From Heliocidaris tuberculata (taxonomy: Eukaryota > Echinodermata > Echinoidea > Camarodonta > Echinometridae), in assembly GCA_025618425.1 (NCBI GenBank), contig CM046833.1, positions 36,467,774-36,531,773 of the forward strand: a stretch of DNA of 64,000 bases. The letters run 5' to 3'. The translations under genes were made by a program, and so were the position numbers. This document shows positions 58,830 through 64,000 of the stretch, piece after piece; position 1 is the first letter of the stretch, and each line of letters opens with the position of its first letter. The notes under the pieces were generated by a model that saw only the letters and a program-made list of their open reading frames with translations, ran no database searches and was not told where the DNA came from.

Positions 58830-60480
58830 GAAAAGATGTGAAAAAAACAAGATGAGAGAAGGAGAAGAAGAAAAAAATAACTGTACATAAGAAAAGACAG
58901 AATGAGAAGATAGAAGAACAAACTTTATATAGGAAAAGATAGTAAAAGGACATGAGGGAAGGACAAAATTAATAAAAAACATAAGAAAATATAGAAAGAG
59001 AGGAAAGAATATGACAGAAAAGAATAACAATGAAAGATAGAAAGAGAAATAAATAGAGAAAAACAGAAAATAACATAAGGAAAGATGGAAAGAGAAATAA
59101 GGGAGAAAAAACAAAGAACATAAGGAAAGAGAGAGAAATGAAATGAAAAAGAAAACAAAAAACTAATGACATATAAGGAAAGATAGATAAATGAAAGAAA
59201 AAAAAAAAGAATAACAAGGAAATATAGAAAGAGAACTGAAAGGAAAAAAAAAAGAGCAAAGAATAACCGTGATAAGGAAATATAGAAAGAGAAATGAAAG
59301 GGGAAAAACAAAGAATTACATAAGGAAAGTTGAAAGAGAAACGAAAGGAGATATCAAAGAATGACATAAGGAAATATGGAAAGAAAAATGAAAGGAGGAA
59401 AACAAAGAATAACATATGGAAAGAAAGAAAAATAAAAGGAGAAAAACAAAGAATTACATAAGGAAAGATAGAAAGAGAAATGAAAGGAGAAAAACAAAGA
59501 ATAACACAAGAAAAAAGAGAAAAAAGAAGATAGAAGGAAAAATAAAGAATAATATACGAGGAAAGATAGAAGGAAAAATGAATGGAGAAATTCAAAGAAA
59601 AACATGAGGACAGATAGAAAGAGAAATGAAAGGAGAAAAACAAAGAATAACACAAGGAAAAAGAGAAAAAGAAGATAGAAGGAAAAATAAAGAATAACAT
59701 ATAAGGAAAGATAGAAAGAGAAATGAGAAAAACAAAAAATAACACAAGGAAAAAGAGAAAAAGAAGATAGAAGGAAAAATAAAGAATAACATATAAGGAA
59801 AGATAGAAAGAGAAATGAGAAAAACAAAAAATAACACAAGGAAAAAGAGAAAAAGAAGATAGAAGGAAAATAAAGAATAACATATAAGGAAAGATAGAAA
59901 GAGAAATGAAAAAAACAAAAAATAACACAAGGAAAAAGATAAAAAGAAGATAGAAGGAAAAATAAAGAATAACATATAAGGAAAGATAGAAAGAGAAATG
60001 AGAAAAACAAAAAATAACACAAGGAAAAAGAGAAAAAGAAGATAGAAGGAAAATAAAGAATAACATATAAGGAAAGATAGAAAGAGAAATGAGAAAAACA
60101 AAAAATAACACAAGGAAAAAGAGAAAAAGAAGATAGAAGGAAAAATAAAGAATAACATATAAGGAAAGATAGAAAGAGAAATGAGAAAAACAAAATATAA
60201 CACAAGGAAAAAGAGAAAAAGAAGATAGAAGGAAAAAATAAAGAATAACATATAAAGGAAAGATAGAAAAAGAAATGAAAGGAGAAAAACAAAGAATAAC
60301 ACAAGGAAAAAGAGGAAAAGAAGATAATAGAAGGAAAAATCAAGAATAACATAAGGAAAGAGAGAAGGATCGAGAAATGAAAGGAGAGAAACAAAGAATA
60401 AATTTAAGCATAAGGAAAGATAGCAAGAGAAATGAAAGGACAAAAATAAAGAATAACATGAAAAAAAGATAAAGATAAAG
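58830..60480. repeat. Purine-strand minisatellite, ~92-bp core unit
   Basis: The plus strand is almost wholly A and G. From about 59600 to 60300 a regular 91-92 bp unit recurs about seven times: AATAACATATAAGGAAAGAT, AGAAAGAGAAATGAGAAAAA, ACAAGGAAAAAGAGAAAAAG and AAGATAGAAGGAAAAATAAA. More decayed units extend to both sides. The minus strand is stop-poor, so frames of up to 380 residues rich in Phe, Leu and Ser appear in several registers; these are composition effects. It ends in AAAGAT repeats (60463-60488). Confidence 0.95.
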
Positions 60481-60492
60481 ATAAAGATATTT

Positions 60493-60764
60493 CCACGTCG
60501 ACTAAAATCTAAAATGTTTTCACCACTAGTCAACATGAGCAGTCGACGTGATGGACACGCTTCACGGTCGACGTGGACGCCGTCCACGTACGTCCACCTT
60601 CACACGATCGAAAACTCCCCAATGACGTCATCAGAACGACGGGGAATCCCCGTGACACGACGAGCGTTGGGATTTTTGTGATAAAGACTATCTACATAGT
60701 ACGTCGAGGCTAGGAGTAGCCGGAAGTCTTTGCCAGAATCTACTTCACACCTGCTGTACGTACC
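60493..60764 (+). promoter_or_regulatory. CpG-rich promoter-like island with strong splice donor
   Basis: Directly after the purine minisatellite the sequence becomes CpG-rich. CACGTCGAC/GTCGACGTG recurs at about 60494, 60542 and 60568, followed by the palindrome GTGGACGCCGTCCAC. A CRE (TGACGTCA, 60623-60630), a kB-like palindrome ACGGGGAATCCCCGT (60639-60653) and an ETS site CCGGAAGT (60720-60727) follow. At 60764/60765 stands CGTACC|GTAAGT, a full-consensus 5' splice site. This is what a TATA-less promoter with a short non-coding first exon looks like. No downstream exon is recognised before the window ends. Confidence 0.4.
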
Positions 60765-60819
60765 GTAAGTTACTCACAATTTAGAGCTGAATATTTGTGT
60801 TTAATTCTTGTTTTAGCAG

Positions 60820-61065
60820 ATGTGATGATGTGGACGTTTTATTGAAATGCTATTAAGAGATTCTAGAGAGTATATTGTGTTTTTCCCCAGGCTGAAGAAA
60901 CCACCCGTTCAACGTTCAACGTTCGTTTTTACGCAGCTACATGTTGTAGTGCACACATTATGTGCAGTTATTAGCACTTATAGTGGGACTGTGTCCAACA
61001 ATCACTGTTGCAGCAGTCAAAAACAGACAACGAAATTGCTCTAAGCACGATTTAATTTTCTTAAA
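60820..61065. other. Unassigned sequence downstream of the island
   Basis: An acceptor-like TTCTTGTTTTAG lies at about 60813-60824, but the interval to the donor at 60764 (about 55 bp) is too short for a usual intron in this kind of genome. The frame at 60847-61044 has no known motif. Confidence 0.35.
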
Positions 61066-61072
61066 TTTGCCG

Positions 61073-61260
61073 GATTACCTGATTGAGGGACTCTTCAACT
61101 CTTATTTGGGGATTAAGAGTCGAAAATGAAATTTTAAATAATTATTTTCCTCTCAGTCTCATGACTGATGTAGACTGGAAAAAGGCCCGCTGACACACAC
61201 AGAAGCCATTGAAGCCTATTCACCCGTAAAATTTATTGTGGAGTACAAGCTTACATTTAT
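61073..61260 (+). repeat. Dispersed repeat D, copy 2
   Basis: Matches 37764-37960 in block order: GATTACCTGATT, GAAATTTTAAATA, TATTTTCCTCTCAGTC, GACTGGAA, CCGCTGACACACACA and TTGTGGAGTACAAGCTTA. Confidence 0.65.
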
Positions 61261-61727
61261 AAGTTTAGTTAGACTAACTATACACAGCGCTGGCCTTTCT
61301 TTAGCGTTGCGAACTGCGACTACAAAGTGCGACTACATGCTCAATTCCAATAAAACCTCGCATATGTCATGTGTCGAATGAGTTGATTCATGATGTGGAA
61401 CACCCACGGAGCCACTGCTGCGTTGTTATGTACGATTTTACATGTATACACAGATTACAAGGTATGGTGCTGCCCTTACTTTAATAATATCTAGATCTAG
61501 AACGGAACTGTACTTACCACTGGAAAATGTATGGTGGTAGTGATTTCCCCAGTAAAAAAGTAATTTTCCAACATTTTTTAGTGTCTCTTAGCTTATTTCA
61601 AAGAAGTACCTGCACATATCAGTTGTAAGAACGTGGGGGCTAAGCTTTGTCTTCCGTATATGTTGTACATGCACCCATGTGTGTGGTGCGAACATACGGA
61701 CAACCGATTCAGAATGCTCAAGCACGT

Positions 61728-62029
61728 GCTATTTGTCAACAAGTCACGCGTGGGGATGAAGGTACATGTAGCCCAGTGTAAATACAAAAATGTGTGGAAT
61801 TGCCAATTTAAAGATCGCACGCTACACATCACTCCATTTATGTACAGGAGTTGTGTATAATTGATTTTCGTACACATATAACTTCACAAAATGAGTCTGC
61901 AACGCATACATAAATGGAGTTTTTATGTAGATAGCATGCAATCTGTCCACTCTTTAGATTGGCAATTTCACGCATTAGTGTCTTTACACTGGGCTGCTTT
62001 CATCTTCGCGTGCCTTGGTGACAAATAGC
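61728..62029. mobile_element. 302-bp foldback MITE
   Basis: GCTATTTGTCAACAAGTCAC at the left pairs with the right end ...TGCCTTGGTGACAAATAGC. Inner blocks GCCCAGTGTAAATAC, GGAATTGCCAATTTAAAGA and ACTCCATTTATGTA on the left have complements TCTTTACACTGGGC, TTTAGATTGGCAATTTC and TACATAAATGGAGT on the right. Arms are about 120 bp with a ~50-bp centre. The open frames on both strands at 61593-61877 fall largely in the arms. Confidence 0.9.
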
Positions 62030-62559
62030 CTTGCCTATTGCACAATTTTTTTAATATGTTGTAATTTGCTTGTGTGTTTAAATCATGCTCTAGAATGCTA
62101 ATTCCCAATACTACAAATCCAAAATCTCATAACTGTCAATACCACCTTTATAACCCTCCAGTGGCAGCAGGTCCATCGATTTTTTTTTTTCTTTGGGGGG
62201 GGGGGGGGTGGGTTGTACCCTGGAAGTTTTTAAAAAGGAATCATCCCTGCAGAAATTTTGATAGAAATGTAAAAAAAAAAAAAGAGACAACATATTGCTT
62301 ATTCTTTGAAATGCAAATTCCCAATCAGGGCCTATCCTACAAAATACAGTATCAGGGATTCATAGAAGGACGAGGGATACCTTTCTCTGGAAAATGTTCA
62401 AGGGGTTATACCCCCTCTGCCCTGAAATTTAGGAAATAACCAAATGATTTACTAAATGATGATGATAGATCATTGGATGATTCTTCAAAAATTGATACAT
62501 GACTTTGTGGATAAAAACCAAAAACTGCAAAAGGGAGATAGATGTTAGTTGGTCTAGCA
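62030..62559. other. Unassigned sequence with T, G and A runs
   Basis: No gene is recognised. A T run followed by about 13 G residues lies at 62179-62209 and an A run at 62270-62283. The 121-aa plus-strand frame reads through these homopolymers and has no motif. Confidence 0.4.
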
Positions 62560-62690
62560 GTATGGTCACCACTCTATCTTCACTAGTAAACAGACTCTGA
62601 CAGACCCCTGTTCTAAACGTAGTATTATGCATTTGTATGTTTGCTTGAAGTGGAATAAATTAAACTGAACTGAACTGAACATCTTTTGCA
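62560..62690 (+). mobile_element. 3' end of a LINE
   Basis: GCATTTGTATGTTTGCTTGA, GTGGAATAAATTAAACTGAA and a tandem ACTGA tail close the element. The tail type matches the minus-strand LINE ends at 10411 and 47870. Confidence 0.65.
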
Positions 62691-62729
62691 TGATGATGTC
62701 AGAGGTCAGTCCTCAGGTGAAAACAATCT

Positions 62730-62889
62730 GGGCCCCGTTGCATAAAACTTACCATTAACGGTAACTTTGCCATCAATGGTAACTCCCATGGAAACCTTGA
62801 TTTTGATTGGCTGTTGAGTGAAGTTACCATGGTAGTTACCATTGATGGCAAAGTTACCGTTAATGGTAAGTTTTAAGCAACAGGGCCCA
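62730..62889. mobile_element. 160-bp near-perfect foldback MITE
   Basis: GGGCCCCGTTGCATAAAACT with TACCATTAACGGTAACTTTG and CCATCAATGGTAACT at the left are mirrored by AGTTACCATTGATGG, CAAAGTTACCGTTAATGGTA and AGTTTTAAGCAACAGGGCCC. The arms exceed 60 bp with few mismatches. The outer GGGCCC...GTT(T/G)CATAAAACTT resembles the family A ends, so the two may be mobilised alike. Confidence 0.93.
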
Positions 62890-62980
62890 GATATGATTGG
62901 TGAAAAAAGAAAGAATACACCGAACAAGCACACACACCCACATAATCACTCAACACACAATGGTATACAAAAGATTCACG

Positions 62981-63004
62981 TTTTTCACCTGACCAGGTGA
63001 AAAA
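62981..63004. repeat. 24-bp palindrome with E-box halves
   Basis: TTTTTCACCTG and CAGGTGAAAAA are exact inverted copies separated by AC. Confidence 0.75.
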
Positions 63005-63009
63005 AAAGA

Positions 63010-63590
63010 TAAACGCTTTTATTTAATCTACCATTTTCATAAAGCATTCAGAGTTATATGAACTATTACATTCACTTTTCAGAAAACACATTTATTGTTT
63101 TTAGGCTGGACAAAACATGCTTGTGTGACCAAGCAACATACATGTATAGGCCTAATATACTAGTACCCTATGCAATTTGCACTCTGATTTTTTGAAATAC
63201 AAATACAAGTAACAGGTCAGTGTTATAATTTGCCACTAAAAGCTCTTGAAAAAGCTCTTGAAAAAGGTGTATTGATCAAATTTGACTGAATTATGAAAAT
63301 GACCTGTTGGTTCCTGAGATATTTTGGGTTGAATGCTGGAGGTTATCTGGGATAACCTTATAATTCGGGTGACTTCCTACAGTAGGCTAGTGCATGTTAT
63401 AGACTTAAAGGTATCGTACAGTAGTGGGAAAGGTGGCGCTTTGGATATTTAACTACTTTGTCAGCTGGAATGGAAATTACTACATATACTGTTGTGAAAT
63501 GATTAATTTCGAACGTAGGTGACGTTTGTTTGAAGAAAAATGGTTTAGAAATGGCTAAAATATCCCCCAAAATAAACATCGAATTACAAG
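63010..63590. other. Unassigned sequence
   Basis: No gene or repeat family is recognised. Confidence 0.4.
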
Positions 63591-63640
63591 CGCGGTACCG
63601 CGTTGACAGTTCACACACGTGTAAACAGTGTGTGCGAACC
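63591..63640. repeat. Palindrome CGCGGTACCGCG followed by a hairpin
   Basis: A perfect 12-bp palindrome (63591-63602) is followed by GTTCACACAC...GTGTGTGCGAAC, which can form a stem with one mismatch. Confidence 0.7.
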
Positions 63641-63918
63641 GCTATGCGCCGTTGAGCCGGGAGCGTTGGGGTAGGTGGTCCTTAGCGAGGGTATAAGGTA
63701 ACCGTTGATATTCGATCATTTAAATTATTTTACTGAAAATCACCGGAAATCATGAATAGAATACCGGATTATCTCACTCATGTATCTTTTTATGCAAGCC
63801 GAACAATATGAGACTGTTTTTGAGCAGTTTCATGCCAACTTTCACTTTGCTACCACTACTGTTTAATACCTTTAAGTTGGTGTTTATACAGAGTCTATTA
63901 CTGTCTACCACCATGCAG

Positions 63919-63960
63919 CACCCCCCCCCCCCCCCAAAAAAAAAAAAAAAGAAAAAAAAA
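63919..63960. repeat. Poly(C) and poly(A) runs
   Basis: About 16 C residues followed by about 15 A residues and more A-rich sequence. Confidence 0.95.
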
Positions 63961-63961
63961 A

Positions 63962-64000
63962 GTGGATACGTCACCGGACTGTGGATCTCATGGTTAGCGG
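63962..64000 (+). mobile_element. SINE head cut by the window edge
   Basis: GTCACCGGACTGTGGATCTCATGG resembles GTCCCCGGACTGTGAACCACAAGG of the S1 SINE at 12815. The B box and body would lie beyond the window. Confidence 0.5.

Noticed and set aside
59600..60300. Regular repeats that might suggest a CRISPR array
   Set aside because: Units are directly contiguous ~92-bp tandem copies without unique spacers, in a eukaryotic genome with no cas genes.
58969..60587. Long minus-strand open frames (up to 380 residues) rich in Phe, Leu and Ser, resembling a multi-pass membrane protein
   Set aside because: They translate a polypyrimidine strand of a 91-92 bp tandem repeat and are open in several overlapping registers; the unit length is not a multiple of three.
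62074..62439. 121-residue plus-strand frame
   Set aside because: It reads through long T, G and A homopolymers and has no recognisable domain.

Overview
The window looks like noncoding, repeat-dominated nuclear DNA from a marine invertebrate deuterostome. An echinoderm, perhaps a sea urchin, is the best guess. The reasons are AT-rich sequence crowded with di- and trinucleotide microsatellites and poly(C)/poly(G) runs, tRNA-derived SINEs ending in ATT repeats, CR1/L2-type LINE 3' fragments, and many short foldback (MITE-like) elements. The species assignment is inference. I see no intact protein-coding gene, no rRNA gene, no clean functional tRNA, no CRISPR array and no prokaryotic operon. Most long open frames are microsatellite translations or foldback shadows.

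Layout. 1-10 kb: tandem and simple repeats, two copies of one MITE family (3432-3569, 4602-4811), a GAT-rich block duplicated at about 1.03 kb spacing (7.1-8.8 kb) with a 340-bp MITE between the copies, and a LINE 3' end near 9.1 kb. 10-20 kb: a MITE, three SINEs and a SINE fragment, two copies of an ~80-bp micro-MITE, and the clearest protein-coding relic, a 5'-truncated frameshifted LINE reverse transcriptase on the minus strand (17.5-19.8 kb). 20-33 kb: mostly unassigned AT-rich sequence with several foldback elements and one 0.44-kb TIR element (22531-22968).

33-44.4 kb is the most structured part. Two large trinucleotide arrays of the same motif lie in opposite orientation (ACT-type at 33.05-33.75 kb, AGT-type at 43.51-44.35 kb). 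Between them are a 0.6-kb foldback element and two adjoining segments with inverted-repeat ends, called here X (34.55-38.72 kb) and Y (38.77-42.70 kb). X holds the only candidate spliced gene in the window, on the minus strand (38423 to 37010): two exons in matched phase, two CCAAT boxes upstream, but two in-frame TGA codons.

44-64 kb: more MITEs and LINE 3' fragments; a duplicated segment (53.64-55.46 kb and 56.80-57.66 kb) whose first copy is split by a LINE fragment; a 1.6-kb purine-strand minisatellite with a ~92-bp unit (58.8-60.5 kb); directly after it a CpG-rich promoter-like stretch with palindromic, CRE-, kB- and ETS-like motifs and a strong splice donor (60.49-60.77 kb); and further foldback elements up to a SINE head cut by the window edge. 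The window is best read as layered insertions into older repeats. It gives no evidence of a novel multi-gene system. The points most worth testing are the X/Y pair with its degenerate gene, the promoter-like island, and the LINE insertion visible against an uninterrupted copy.
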